64,000 nucleotides of DNA from Nocardioides sp. JS614. Its GTDB lineage: Bacteria > Actinomycetota > Actinomycetes > Propionibacteriales > Nocardioidaceae. The notes under the pieces are model-generated. The model was not told the DNA's origin. It searched no databases and saw nothing but the letters and a program-made list of their open reading frames with translations. Both the position numbers and the translations under genes were made by a program. This document shows positions 24,826-34,069 of this stretch, piece after piece. The stretch covers positions 243,815 through 307,814 of the forward strand of contig NC_008697.1 in assembly GCF_000015265.1 (NCBI RefSeq). Reading direction: 5' to 3'. Position 1 is the stretch's first letter, and the number at the start of each line of letters is the position of its first letter.

Positions 24826-27800
24826 ATGGGTGTGCACAAGCTGACCGCGGGAGACGGGTACACGTACCTGACCCGTCAGGTCGCCGTGCACGATGCAACC
24901 GACCGGGGGCACGCGGGACTGGCCGACTACTACGCCGAGAAGGGCGAGTCGCCGGGCCGTTGGTTCGGCGCGGGGCTCGGTGCGCTCGACCTCGAGGTGG
25001 GCTCGCAGGTCACCGAGACCCACATGCGGAATCTGTTCGGCGAGGGTCGCCACCCGGACGCGGAGCGGTTGGAGAACGCCGTCCTGGACGCGGGGAAGAG
25101 CGTTGAGCAGGCCAAGAAGGCCTCTCAGCTCGGCCGCGTGTTCGCCCGCTACCTGGGCAACCAGCCGGAGTTCATCCAGGAGACCGCCAAGCGCTACATC
25201 GCCTACAACCTGGCCCACGGGGAGCACTGGAAGACCCCGGTGCCGGCCGAGGTGCGGGCGCAGATCCGCACCGAACTGGGCAACGAGCACTTCCTCCGCG
25301 AGCACGGCCGCGCCCCGATCGACGACCGCGAGCGCGGCTCCTTCATGGCCAAGGCCACCCGTCAGCAGACCACCGCCGTGGCTGGCTACGACCTCACCTT
25401 CGCTCCGGTGAAGTCCGTCTCGACGCTGTGGGCACTGGCCGACCGGGACGTCGCCAAGGAGATCGAGGCCGCCCACCACTCGGCTGTCGAGGCCACCCTT
25501 TCGTGGCTGGAGAAGGAGGTGCTGTTCACGCGCCGCGGCCGCGGCGGCCTCCAGCAGGTCAAGGCCAAGGGGCTGATCGCGGGCATGTTCACCCACCGCG
25601 ACGCACGCTCCTCCGACCCTCACCTGCACACCCACGTCGCTGTCAGCAACAAGGTCCAGGACGAGACCGGACGCTGGCTCGCCGTCGACGGACGGGTCCT
25701 GTTCAAGGCCAACGTCACCCTCGCGGAGATGTACAACACCCTCATCGAGTCCGAGCTGATCGCCCGGCTGGGGGTTCGTTTCGAGAACCGCCGCAGCGGT
25801 TTGGCCAAGGGTGTCGACAAGCGGCCCGTGCGCGAGATCGTCGGCGTCGACGAGCGTCTTGCCAAGACCTGGTCCAAGCGGCACAGCGCCATCGAGGCCC
25901 GGCGCCGCGAACTGGCAGCAGCCTTCCAGACCGAGCACGGGCGGCCGCCGACCGAAGGCGAGGCCGTCACCCTCGCGGAGAAGGCCTGGGACCAGACCCG
26001 GCAGGCCAAGCACGCACCCCGCGCCGAGGCCGACCAGCGCGCCGCCTGGCTGACCGAGGCCGCCGCCATTATCGGCAGCGAACAGGCCGTCCGCGACATG
26101 GTCGAGGGCTGCCTCGGACACCGTCCGGACTCCCAAGACGTCACTGACGAGTGGGTCGCCGAGACCGCGCAGGATGTCGTCGAACGGGTCGCCGAGGATC
26201 GCGCGACCTGGCAGGTCTGGCACCTGCACGCTGAAGCACAGCGCCAGGCCCGCGCCCACCGCGTCCGGCTGCCCGACCTCGACGCCGCCGTTGACCGCGT
26301 CGTGGCCACCGCGATCGCCGACCACTCGATCGCCTTCAACGCCCCCGACCCGCTCACCCACGCCGCCACCGCGGCCGAGCAGGACGTGACGATCCCCGAG
26401 CCGTTGCAGCGCACCGAGCACGGGGTCAACGGCGAGGAGATCGTCAGCGTCTACAGCCTCGCCGGCGCCCGCCAGTACACCTCCCAGGCCGTCATCGACG
26501 CCGAGCGGCGCATCGTCGAGTCCGCCCGCCGCACGGGAGGCCGCACCATCAGCGAGGTCCGCGTCGGCATCGCGATCGCCGAAGCCGCCGCCAACGAGCT
26601 CCAGCTCAACGCCGCCCAGCAGTCCCTGGTCCGCGAGATGGCCACCAGCGGCCGCGCCGTGCAGCTCGCGCTCGCGCCCGCCGGCACCGGCAAGACCACC
26701 GCCATGCAGGTCCTCACTCGCGCCTGGCAGGACTCCGGCGGCACCGTCATCGGCCTCGCACCTTCCGCAGTCGCAGCCCAGGAACTCGGCGCCTCCATCA
26801 ACCCCGAGACCGGTGACGCCGGCGTCGGTGCCGGGGGCAAGGCCATGGGCCTGTTCCAGGGACCCTGGCGCCCGGGTCGGAAGAAGGTCCGCGCCGACAC
26901 CCTGGCCAAGCTCGTGTGGCACGCCGAAAAGGGCGGAGCGCCCTCGTGGGTGGAGAGGATCAACCCCAAGACCCTCGTCCTGATCGACGAGGCAGGCATG
27001 GCCGCCACCACCGATCTGGCGGCCGCGATCGACTACATCACCTCCCGCGGAGGCCAGGTGCGGCTGGTCGGTGACGACCGGCAGCTAGCCTCGGTCGCCG
27101 CCGGCGGCGTCCTGCGCGACATCGCCCACCAGATCGGCGCCGTCACCCTCAGCGAAGTGCACCGCTTCCGCAACCGCGACGGCAGCCTCAACCACGCCGA
27201 AGCGGCCGCCACTCTGGCCCTGCGTGAAGGCGACCCGTCGGCGATCGCGTTCTACGCCGACCGTGGCCGCATCCACGTCGGCGACCTCGGCGCCTGCGCC
27301 GACCAGGCCTACGCCGCGTGGGCCGCCGACCGAGCCGCCGACACCGACTCAGTCCTCATCGCACCCACCCGCGCCCTCGTTGCCGAACTCAACACCCGGG
27401 CCCGCAACGACCGCCTCGCCGGCCTCGACGAGAAGGAGATCGGGCGCGTACTGACGCTGGCCGACGGCTCGAGGGTCTCCGAAGGTGATCGGATCATCAC
27501 CCGCGAGAACGACCGTCGCCTGCGGATCAGCCGCACCAACTGGGTCAAGAACGGCGACCGCTGGCACGTCAAGAAGGTCAACGCCGACGGCTCCCTGCGG
27601 GTGGTCCACGACCAGCTCGGCAAGACCATCACCCTGCCCGCCGACTACGTCTCCAAGACGGTCCAGCTCGGCTACGCGACCACCGTGCACGGCGCGCAGG
27701 GCATCACCACCGGCACCTGTCACGTCGTCCTCACCGGTGACGAAGACCGCAATCTGCTCTATGTCGCGCTCTCCCGCGGCAAGTTCGCCAACCACCTCTA

Positions 27801-30768
27801 TCTCAACGTCGCCAGCGACGGTGACCCGCACAACCTGATCCGGCCCGAGGCGCTGATCCCGCCGACCGCGCTCGACCGGATCGCCGAGATGCTGCGCCGC
27901 GACGGCTCGCCGGTCTCCGCGACGACCACGCTGCGCGAGCAGACCAACCCGCACCAGCTGCTCGGGGACATGGCCTCGCGTTACCACGACGCGGTCACGG
28001 CCGGCGCCGAGAACCTGATCGGCACCACGGGCATGGACAAGATCGACGCGCACGCCGAAGCACTCCTGACCGGGCTGACCGAGGCCCCCGCGTGGCCGAC
28101 GCTGCGCTCCCACCTCGCGCTCGTCGCGCTCGACGAGCACAGCCCCTTGAAGCTGCTGACCGCAGCCGTGGGCGTCGGGTCGCTGGCCGACGCGCGCGAC
28201 CCCGCCGCGGTGCTCGATGCCCGGGTCGACGACCTGGTCGCCGAACTCACCGCCGCCCGGCCACACGATCGGGACACTCCCCCGCCGGCCGACGGACCGC
28301 TGCCCTGGCTGCCCGGCATCCCCGCCCGGCTGGGCGAGGCCCATGACTGGGGCCCGTTCGCGGCCGCCTACCACCAGCTCGTGCGTGAGCAGATCGACGC
28401 CGTCCGCGAGCAGGCTCGGGGATGGACCGGCGCCACCGCACCCGTGTGGGCACAACCTTTCCTCGAGGACGAGGACGCCGACCTGCGGGCCGATCTCGCC
28501 GTGTGGCGGGCAGTGGCCGGGACCGACGAGAACGACCTGCGCCCCACCGGCGACCGCAACATCGGCGCCCCCGGCGCCTACCAGGCCAAGCTCAACCGGG
28601 CCGTACGCGCGGCACGTCCGAGCTACCCCTTCTCCCAGCGCACCTGGTACCAGGTGCTGCCCGAGGTCGTCCGCCAAGACCCGTGGATCACGCCGCTGTG
28701 CCAGCGGCTCGCCCGGCTCGAGCGCGCAGGGCTGCCCGTAACCGACTACATCAAGGAAGCGCTCGCCACCGATCCCTCCCTGGCCGGCGGCCAGTCCGGC
28801 ACCGACACCGACGCACCGCAGAGCGCGGAGGTCGACCCGCGGCCGCTGCCTGACGAACAGCAGGCCGCCGCCCTGTGGTGGCGCCTCGTTCCGCACCTCG
28901 GGCCGGCTGCACTCGGCGCCGACGAGCACTCCGCGAACCTGCTGCAACCCGCATGGCGGACCGCACTGGCCGAACTCGTCGGCACGACCAAGGCCGACTA
29001 CCTCCAAAAGTCACCCGCCTGGCCCGCGCTCGTCGCCGCGGTCGACGAAGCCTGCGAGCACCACGGCTGGACCCCGGCCGAGATCCTCTCCAGGGCACTG
29101 GCCGGCGTCCCCCAAGACGGGTCTCTCACCGGCGTCGAAGTCGCCGACGCGCTCGTGCTCCGCATCGCCATGCTCACCGACCAGCCGTCGGAAGCGCCGC
29201 CGCCCAGTGACGACGAGGCACCGTACCCCGAGGCCGACGTCCCCGCGGACCCCGACCTGCTCCCACCCGAGGACGCAGACGAGTTCATGGCCGCCTTCTA
29301 CCGGGACCAGCCAGACGACAACAGCGCCCCTGTCTTCCACTCCCCCGCCCCGGGTGAGTACGACGCTCTCGCAACCGAGCCTGTCGACCGGGAACCGCCA
29401 CCGGACGAGCACGACCCGACGTACGACGACGTCGCGATCGGCGACTACCCGTACGTGGAGGACCCGTACGCGACGACCCTGCCCTGGGAACAGGCCGAGG
29501 AGGTCACCGCCGAGAACGCCTTCCCCGACCCGAACCAGATCCCGGCCGAGCGGATCCACGAGCTCAACCAGCAGGCCCTGGCCTACTTCGAGTCCTGCTA
29601 CCCGCGCTCGTGGGCGCCGGACTACCTGCGCGAGCGGATGGGGACCGACCTCACCGACCAGCCCAACTACGCCCTCGGATACGCACCCGGCGGCGGTCGC
29701 AGCCTGATGCGCCACCTCACCGACCAGGGCGCCACCCTCGACGAACTCACACAGGCCGGCCTTGTCTCACAGCGTGAACGCGACGACGGCACGACGTACT
29801 GCCGCGACTTCTTCCGCGACCGACTGGTCTTGCCCATCCGCGATCCCCACGACCCCACGAGCGAGGCCATCCTCGGCTTCGTCGGCCGCCGCAACCCCAC
29901 CAAGACCGACGACGACTTCGCCGGACCGAAGTACCTGAACACCCGCAACACCAGCATCTTCACCAAGGGCGAGGCACTCTTCGGGTACGCCGAAGCCCGC
30001 GAACTCCTCGCCAACGGCGCGCTCCCGGTCATCGTCGAAGGCCCCATGGACGCACTGGCCATCACCCTGGGCAGCAACGGCGCCGCCGTCGGCCTCGCCC
30101 CGATGGGAACCGCGCTCACCATCAACCAGATCAAGCTGCTGCGCGCCAACATCGAGATGGTCAACGGCCGCGACCGCATCGCCGTGGCCACCGACTCCGA
30201 CCCCGCCGGGTGGAAGTCGGCGCAAAAGGCCTTCTGGCACCTGACGGCCGCGGACCTCGACCCCACTCAGCTCGAACTACCCGACGGCCTGGACCCGGCC
30301 AAGCTGTTCGAGACCGAGGGTGCCGACGCGATCGCCGCCGCCATCGAGAACCGGTCCCCACTCGGCGACGCAATGATCGACCACCTGCTGCGCACCGCCG
30401 GCCACTGGTCAGAGACCGACGTCCGCCAGAAGCTCATCCACCAGGCCGCGCGCATCCTCGGCTCCCGAGGCTCCGAGAGCTGGCTAGACGGCTTCGAGCG
30501 CCTGCGCCACAAGCTGCACCTCGCGCCCGGCATCCTCGAGCACCAGACCGTCACCGAGAGCATGGAGCGCGACCGCAACCGCCCCGCTTACGCCCAGGCT
30601 CGAATCGATGAGATCAACGCCGAAGAGCGCAAAAGGACGGCCAAGGCCGATCCTCAGTCCCGCCGCCGGGCAGCCGAGCAGCGGCTCGCAGCGGCAACCA
30701 CCACGCCCCGCCGACCCGGCCTCGACGTGCCGCCAACAGGTCCCGATCACGCGGGTCCTGCCCGGTGA
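24826..30768 (+). CDS. MobF-type relaxase-helicase with C-terminal Toprim (primase-like) domain
   Basis: A 1980-aa multidomain protein. (1) TrwC/TraA-type relaxase, residues about 1-350: N-terminal tyrosines (KLTAGDGYTYLTRQ, Y12/Y14) and the HUH triad region HRDARSSDPHLHTH at about 256-270. (2) SF1 helicase, about 590-1000: Walker A LAPAGTGKTT (about 617-625), LVLIDEAGM (about 718-726), GDDRQLASV, and a C-terminal VHGAQGIT with YVALSRG. (3) A proline-rich acidic linker. (4) A DnaG-like N-terminal part (YFESCYPRSWAPDYLRERMG, then YAPGGG) and a Toprim core with VIVEGPMDAL (about 1733-1742) and ATDSDPAG (about 1786-1793). ATG 24826 (MGVHKLTAGDG) is the domain start; earlier in-frame codons are not homologous. 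It should nick oriT, unwind the strand and probably prime complementary synthesis. Confidence 0.93.
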   Translation: MGVHKLTAGDGYTYLTRQVAVHDATDRGHAGLADYYAEKGESPGRWFGAGLGALDLEVGSQVTETHMRNLFGEGRHPDAERLENAVLDAGKSVEQAKKASQLGRVFARYLGNQPEFIQETAKRYIAYNLAHGEHWKTPVPAEVRAQIRTELGNEHFLREHGRAPIDDRERGSFMAKATRQQTTAVAGYDLTFAPVKSVSTLWALADRDVAKEIEAAHHSAVEATLSWLEKEVLFTRRGRGGLQQVKAKGLIAGMFTHRDARSSDPHLHTHVAVSNKVQDETGRWLAVDGRVLFKANVTLAEMYNTLIESELIARLGVRFENRRSGLAKGVDKRPVREIVGVDERLAKTWSKRHSAIEARRRELAAAFQTEHGRPPTEGEAVTLAEKAWDQTRQAKHAPRAEADQRAAWLTEAAAIIGSEQAVRDMVEGCLGHRPDSQDVTDEWVAETAQDVVERVAEDRATWQVWHLHAEAQRQARAHRVRLPDLDAAVDRVVATAIADHSIAFNAPDPLTHAATAAEQDVTIPEPLQRTEHGVNGEEIVSVYSLAGARQYTSQAVIDAERRIVESARRTGGRTISEVRVGIAIAEAAANELQLNAAQQSLVREMATSGRAVQLALAPAGTGKTTAMQVLTRAWQDSGGTVIGLAPSAVAAQELGASINPETGDAGVGAGGKAMGLFQGPWRPGRKKVRADTLAKLVWHAEKGGAPSWVERINPKTLVLIDEAGMAATTDLAAAIDYITSRGGQVRLVGDDRQLASVAAGGVLRDIAHQIGAVTLSEVHRFRNRDGSLNHAEAAATLALREGDPSAIAFYADRGRIHVGDLGACADQAYAAWAADRAADTDSVLIAPTRALVAELNTRARNDRLAGLDEKEIGRVLTLADGSRVSEGDRIITRENDRRLRISRTNWVKNGDRWHVKKVNADGSLRVVHDQLGKTITLPADYVSKTVQLGYATTVHGAQGITTGTCHVVLTGDEDRNLLYVALSRGKFANHLYLNVASDGDPHNLIRPEALIPPTALDRIAEMLRRDGSPVSATTTLREQTNPHQLLGDMASRYHDAVTAGAENLIGTTGMDKIDAHAEALLTGLTEAPAWPTLRSHLALVALDEHSPLKLLTAAVGVGSLADARDPAAVLDARVDDLVAELTAARPHDRDTPPPADGPLPWLPGIPARLGEAHDWGPFAAAYHQLVREQIDAVREQARGWTGATAPVWAQPFLEDEDADLRADLAVWRAVAGTDENDLRPTGDRNIGAPGAYQAKLNRAVRAARPSYPFSQRTWYQVLPEVVRQDPWITPLCQRLARLERAGLPVTDYIKEALATDPSLAGGQSGTDTDAPQSAEVDPRPLPDEQQAAALWWRLVPHLGPAALGADEHSANLLQPAWRTALAELVGTTKADYLQKSPAWPALVAAVDEACEHHGWTPAEILSRALAGVPQDGSLTGVEVADALVLRIAMLTDQPSEAPPPSDDEAPYPEADVPADPDLLPPEDADEFMAAFYRDQPDDNSAPVFHSPAPGEYDALATEPVDREPPPDEHDPTYDDVAIGDYPYVEDPYATTLPWEQAEEVTAENAFPDPNQIPAERIHELNQQALAYFESCYPRSWAPDYLRERMGTDLTDQPNYALGYAPGGGRSLMRHLTDQGATLDELTQAGLVSQRERDDGTTYCRDFFRDRLVLPIRDPHDPTSEAILGFVGRRNPTKTDDDFAGPKYLNTRNTSIFTKGEALFGYAEARELLANGALPVIVEGPMDALAITLGSNGAAVGLAPMGTALTINQIKLLRANIEMVNGRDRIAVATDSDPAGWKSAQKAFWHLTAADLDPTQLELPDGLDPAKLFETEGADAIAAAIENRSPLGDAMIDHLLRTAGHWSETDVRQKLIHQAARILGSRGSESWLDGFERLRHKLHLAPGILEHQTVTESMERDRNRPAYAQARIDEINAEERKRTAKADPQSRRRAAEQRLAAATTTPRRPGLDVPPTGPDHAGPAR

Positions 30769-30773
30769 CAGAG

Positions 30774-30800
30774 CTTCGCTCAGAATCGCTCTGAGCGAAG
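30774..30800 (+). terminator. Hairpin terminator after the relaxase gene
   Basis: CTTCGCTCAGA (30774-30784) and TCTGAGCGAAG (30790-30800) form a perfect 11-bp stem with a 5-nt loop, 5 bp after the relaxase stop. Confidence 0.85.
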
Positions 30801-30929
30801 TCCGGGCGGCATGTGCTCGAAATGGGGGCCGTTTCGGGCCCCGAGAGCGCGTCAGGAAGCCTTCTGAGCTTCTTCCGCGACGACATTCACCGACCCAGAG
30901 GCGGGTTTCCTCGCCGCGACGCGCTGCTG

Positions 30930-31003
30930 CTGCTGTCGAGATGCAGCCAATCTTGGCCAGCTTGAAATTTGGCCAAAGAACATTGGGTCGGTTGACATTG
31001 ACG
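30930..31003 (+). repeat. Palindromic punctuating element, copy A (left arm degenerate)
   Basis: The right arm CTGTCGAGATGCAG is followed by a second hairpin, TTGGCCA-GCTTGAAATT-TGGCCAA, and the tail AAGAACATTGGGTCGG with TTGACATT. The left arm is lost (a CTG run instead). In the second hairpin both stem halves differ from copies E and F (GAGGCGA/TCGCCTC), yet pairing is intact. It lies at the junction of the transfer module and the accessory island. Confidence 0.75.
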
Positions 31004-31042
31004 GCGGGAGGTCGAGAGGGACCGACTGACTACGGTGGCCAC

Positions 31043-31432
31043 GTGAGCAATCGGGCCTACAACCCAGCCGCACTACAAGGACACGATCCCAGCGTGGGCG
31101 CTTCACTAAGCGCAGCCGGATACCTCGCCCGGGCGCGCGAGGCGCTGGGCGGACTACGGGGATCTGCAACCTCGACGTACGGCTTTGCGGCCAGTCCCGG
31201 CCCCGACGTGGACCCGATGTGGTCATAGAGCGAGTCTCCAGCGCGAGCCGGGCGCTCCCGAGGACACTGCCGCGGATCCTTCCACTGCCAACTCACGACG
31301 AACTTGGACATCGACTCGCCCCCTCGGGTTCGAGCGAGCTCGTGGCGCCAGGCCCGACTCCCCGGCGTGGACCGGGGACCTCCCTCGCGCGGAGACGAGC
31401 ACGTGCCCGCCGAGGTGTGGGAAGAGCGGCTC
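31043..31432 (+). pseudogene. Rearranged grpB-like pseudogene
   Basis: Matches the intact gene at 45678 from its GTG (VSNRAYNPAALQ) for about 115 bp. Then 83 bp (31161-31243) match the corresponding part of the intact gene only as reverse complement (79 of 83 positions by eye). After about 30 unrelated bp, homology in the forward direction resumes at GGATCCTTCCACTGCC and ends near 31432. The frame is destroyed (stop in the inverted part; small indels later). Same strand and same upstream bases (ACTACGGTGGCC-CGTGAGC) as the intact copy. Confidence 0.8.
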
Positions 31433-31507
31433 CGTGAGCTCGCTGCCCATCTGCCCAGTTCGATGATGCCGCCTCGCGCCATGCGGACTTCAGGCCAGTT
31501 GGGTCCG

Positions 31508-32176
31508 CTACGGCTTGTCGGATGTCGGACCGGGGCTTTCGACGCCGCGGAGCATGAGGTCGAGCCCGAGCCGGAACTGGGAGTCCATGTCTGACTGGCC
31601 GCAGAACACGTCGGCGACGAGGGCGAGGTCCTCCGGGGTTCCGGGGCGCAGCAGCTGGCGGACATCCACCGCGCAGCCGGGCTCGGCGGTGGCCCAGGTG
31701 ATCTCGGCAAACGCCGACCCGAAGGCGTAGGACCAGATCGTGCGCAGCAGGTCGTAGGCATGCTGCTCATCAAAGCCCGCCACGGCGAGCATTCTCACGT
31801 GGGCCTGGACAACCCGCAGAGCCGGCTCGGGCATCAGCTGCTGGCTGTAGATCAGCGGCGCGGCATTGGGGTGTCGCCGAACCATGTCGCGCACCGCCTT
31901 GGCGAGCGACTCGACGCCCTCACGCCAGGCGACCCCCGCGGGGGCGGCCTGCTCGACCTCCGCCCACAGGGCCTCGACCACTCCATCGAGCAGGTCGTCC
32001 TTGTTGGCGACGTGATGGTAGAGCGACATCCCCTTGACCTCGAGCGCGGCGCCGAGCTTGTGCATGCTCAGCGCACTCAGCCCGTTCTCGTCGATGTAGC
32101 GCAGCGCCCGGTCCACGATGCGGGCCCTGGTCAACGACGCCTTGTGGCCGCTGGCGGGCAGGGATTGCGTGCTCAC
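31508..32176 (-). CDS. TetR-family repressor (TetR_C type)
   Basis: A 222-aa protein. HTH at about 14-60: TRARIVDRALRYIDENGLSA, LGAALEVKGMSLYHHVANKD. The C-terminal ligand-binding region resembles the tetracycline-repressor class (WREGVESLAKAVRDMVRRHP, LLRTIWSYAFGSAFAE). GTG start at 32176. Divergent from the ABC exporter operon at 32241 with twin operators in the 64-bp gap, so it most likely represses both itself and the exporter. Confidence 0.88.
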   Translation of the reverse strand: MSTQSLPASGHKASLTRARIVDRALRYIDENGLSALSMHKLGAALEVKGMSLYHHVANKDDLLDGVVEALWAEVEQAAPAGVAWREGVESLAKAVRDMVRRHPNAAPLIYSQQLMPEPALRVVQAHVRMLAVAGFDEQHAYDLLRTIWSYAFGSAFAEITWATAEPGCAVDVRQLLRPGTPEDLALVADVFCGQSDMDSQFRLGLDLMLRGVESPGPTSDKP

Positions 32177-32185
32177 CCTTGAAAC

Positions 32186-32231
32186 CTTACGCCATAAGAT
32201 CTAGGGTCTCCAGTGAATCTTACGCCATAAG
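32186..32231. promoter_or_regulatory. Twin TetR operators
   Basis: Two identical 13-mers CTTACGCCATAAG (arms CTTA/TAAG) at 32186-32198 and 32219-32231, 33 bp apart start to start (three helical turns). They fill the space between tetR-like and ABC genes; the second abuts the ribosome site GGGAGG of the ATPase gene. Confidence 0.8.
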
Positions 32232-32240
32232 GGAGGCGTG

Positions 32241-33245
32241 ATGGAACCGACGACCACCAGCCACGAGGCCAGCGGTTCGGCGATCGAGCTGACCGGGCTG
32301 GCGAAGACTTACGGCCGGGGCGCCACGGCACGTCCCGCGGTACGGCCGACGAGCCTCTCTCTTCCCTGGGGCCAGGTCCTCGGGCTCCTCGGCCCGAACG
32401 GCGCCGGGAAGACCACCCTGATCAAGATGATCTGTGGGCTGGTGACGCCCACCGCGGGAACGGTCCGGGTCGGGGGCTGGGACCTGGCGGCGGACCGCAG
32501 CCGGGCGGTGCTGCAGATCGGCGCGGTACTCGAAGGCTCGCGGAACGTCTACTGGCCGCTGTCGGCCTGGGAGAACCTGCTGTACTTCGGGCGGCTGAAG
32601 GGGCTGCGGGTCGCCGAGGTCAGGCCGCGGGCCGAGCGCCTGCTCCGCGACCTGGACCTCTGGGAGCGACGGCAGGAGCAGGTCGGCTCCTACTCGCGCG
32701 GCATGCAGCAGAAGGTCGCCGTGGCCGCCGCGCTGATCACCGACCCGCCGATCCTGCTGCTCGACGAGCCCACGCTCGGACTCGACGTCGAGTCGGCGCG
32801 CATCTTCAAGGACTGGATCGCCCACCTCGCCCGCGACGACAACAAGACGATCCTCTTGACCACCCACCAGCTCCATGTCGCCCAGGAGCTGGCCGGCCGG
32901 AGCGCGGTGATCCGGACCGGTGAGATCATCGCCGACCTGCCCACCGGCGAGCTGCTCTCCCGGCATGCCGAGAATCGCTGGGAGATCCGCCTCGCCGGCT
33001 CGATCGACAGAATCGCCGACGCGCTGCCGGGCGGCGCCGTCACGTCCACCGAGCATGACCAGACCCGGGTGCTGCTGCCCGACGACACCACGACGTTGTA
33101 CGCCGCGCTGGACCGACTACGCGCCGCCGACGCCCGGCTGGTCTCGGTCCAGAAGGCGCAGCCAACTCTGGAGGAGGTCTTCCTCCGCGTGCTGCGCGAC
33201 GACGCCGCACCGTCGCGGATCGCGGAGGAGGTCGCTTCGTCATGA
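32241..33245 (+). CDS. ABC transporter ATP-binding protein (ABC-2 exporter)
   Basis: A 334-aa ATPase of the DrrA/CcmA-like class: Walker A GPNGAGKTT (about residues 52-60), Q-loop region QIGAVLEGSRN, signature YSRGMQQK, Walker B ILLLDEPTLGLD, and switch histidine TTHQLH. A C-terminal extension with LEEVFLRVL is typical of drug-exporting ATPases. ATG 32241 gives better spacing to GGGAGG than GTG 32238. The stop overlaps the first permease ATG (ATGA, 33242-33245). Part of a TetR-controlled three-gene exporter operon. Confidence 0.9.
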   Translation: MEPTTTSHEASGSAIELTGLAKTYGRGATARPAVRPTSLSLPWGQVLGLLGPNGAGKTTLIKMICGLVTPTAGTVRVGGWDLAADRSRAVLQIGAVLEGSRNVYWPLSAWENLLYFGRLKGLRVAEVRPRAERLLRDLDLWERRQEQVGSYSRGMQQKVAVAAALITDPPILLLDEPTLGLDVESARIFKDWIAHLARDDNKTILLTTHQLHVAQELAGRSAVIRTGEIIADLPTGELLSRHAENRWEIRLAGSIDRIADALPGGAVTSTEHDQTRVLLPDDTTTLYAALDRLRAADARLVSVQKAQPTLEEVFLRVLRDDAAPSRIAEEVASS

Positions 33246-34069
33246 CCACGCTCACCCTGGATACGACGATCCCCACCCCTACCGGCCGCCCACTCCAGGT
33301 ACGGCTGCTGGGCAACGAGATCGCCAAGGGTCTGCGGCTGGCCTGGCACCGCAAGGGCATGATCGTCGTCGGGACCGGGCTGGGCCTGCTGAACTACCTC
33401 GGCATCAACCTGTTCATCGGCGGCGGTCACATCGTGACGGGCCTGATGACGCTCACCCTGCCCGCGCTGCTGGCCCTCACCGTGGCCCAGGCCGCCGCGA
33501 TCAACGGCAGCGGCGGCATCGCGGAGGAGATCAACGGCGGCACCCTCGAGCAGACCCGGCTCAGCCCGGCGTCGGCGTATCTCCAGGCGACCGGCCGTAT
33601 GGCGGCGCTGGCCGTCGAGGGCCTGCTCGCCGCGGCGGTGCTCGCAGCGATCCTCACCGCGTGGTTCGGTCTCGACTACTCCGGGCACGCATCCGCCGTG
33701 GTGCCGGCGGCGCTGACGATGCTGAACGCACTGGCCTACGGCCTGCTGATGACGGCGCTCACCCTCCGGGTGGCCAGCATCGGCGCCATCACCCACGTCT
33801 TCAACATGGCCATCATGGTCTTCGGCGGCATGCTGGTCCCGGTCACGGTGTTCCCTGGCCCGATCGAGACCGTCAGCCACCTGGTGCCGACCGCGCTCGG
33901 CGTCCAGGCGTTCAACACCACCCTGGCCGACGGCCTCGGCCAGAGCTGGACCGACGGGACGCTGCCGTGGCTCCTGGTCCACACCACGGTGCTGCTCCTC
34001 GCCGGGCTGGCGACCTACGGCGCCGCCCTGCGTCGCGCGCTGCGGGAAGGAGCGCTGAGCCCCCGATGA
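33242..34069 (+). CDS. ABC-2 type permease, subunit 1
   Basis: A 275-aa protein with six predicted membrane helices (for example GMIVVGTGLGLLNYLGINLF, GLMTLTLPALLALTVAQAAA, NMAIMVFGGMLVPVTVF). A short cytosolic loop SGGIAEEINGGTLEQTRLSP corresponds to the conserved ABC-2 coupling segment. It overlaps both neighbours by 4 nt. Together with the next gene it forms a heterodimeric channel for the upstream ATPase. Exported compound unknown. Confidence 0.88.
   Translation: MTTLTLDTTIPTPTGRPLQVRLLGNEIAKGLRLAWHRKGMIVVGTGLGLLNYLGINLFIGGGHIVTGLMTLTLPALLALTVAQAAAINGSGGIAEEINGGTLEQTRLSPASAYLQATGRMAALAVEGLLAAAVLAAILTAWFGLDYSGHASAVVPAALTMLNALAYGLLMTALTLRVASIGAITHVFNMAIMVFGGMLVPVTVFPGPIETVSHLVPTALGVQAFNTTLADGLGQSWTDGTLPWLLVHTTVLLLAGLATYGAALRRALREGALSPR

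Noticed and set aside
24604..26922. 772-codon minus-strand frame opposite the relaxase
   Set aside because: Low-complexity Gly/Val/Asp-rich shadow; the relaxase motifs are on the plus strand.
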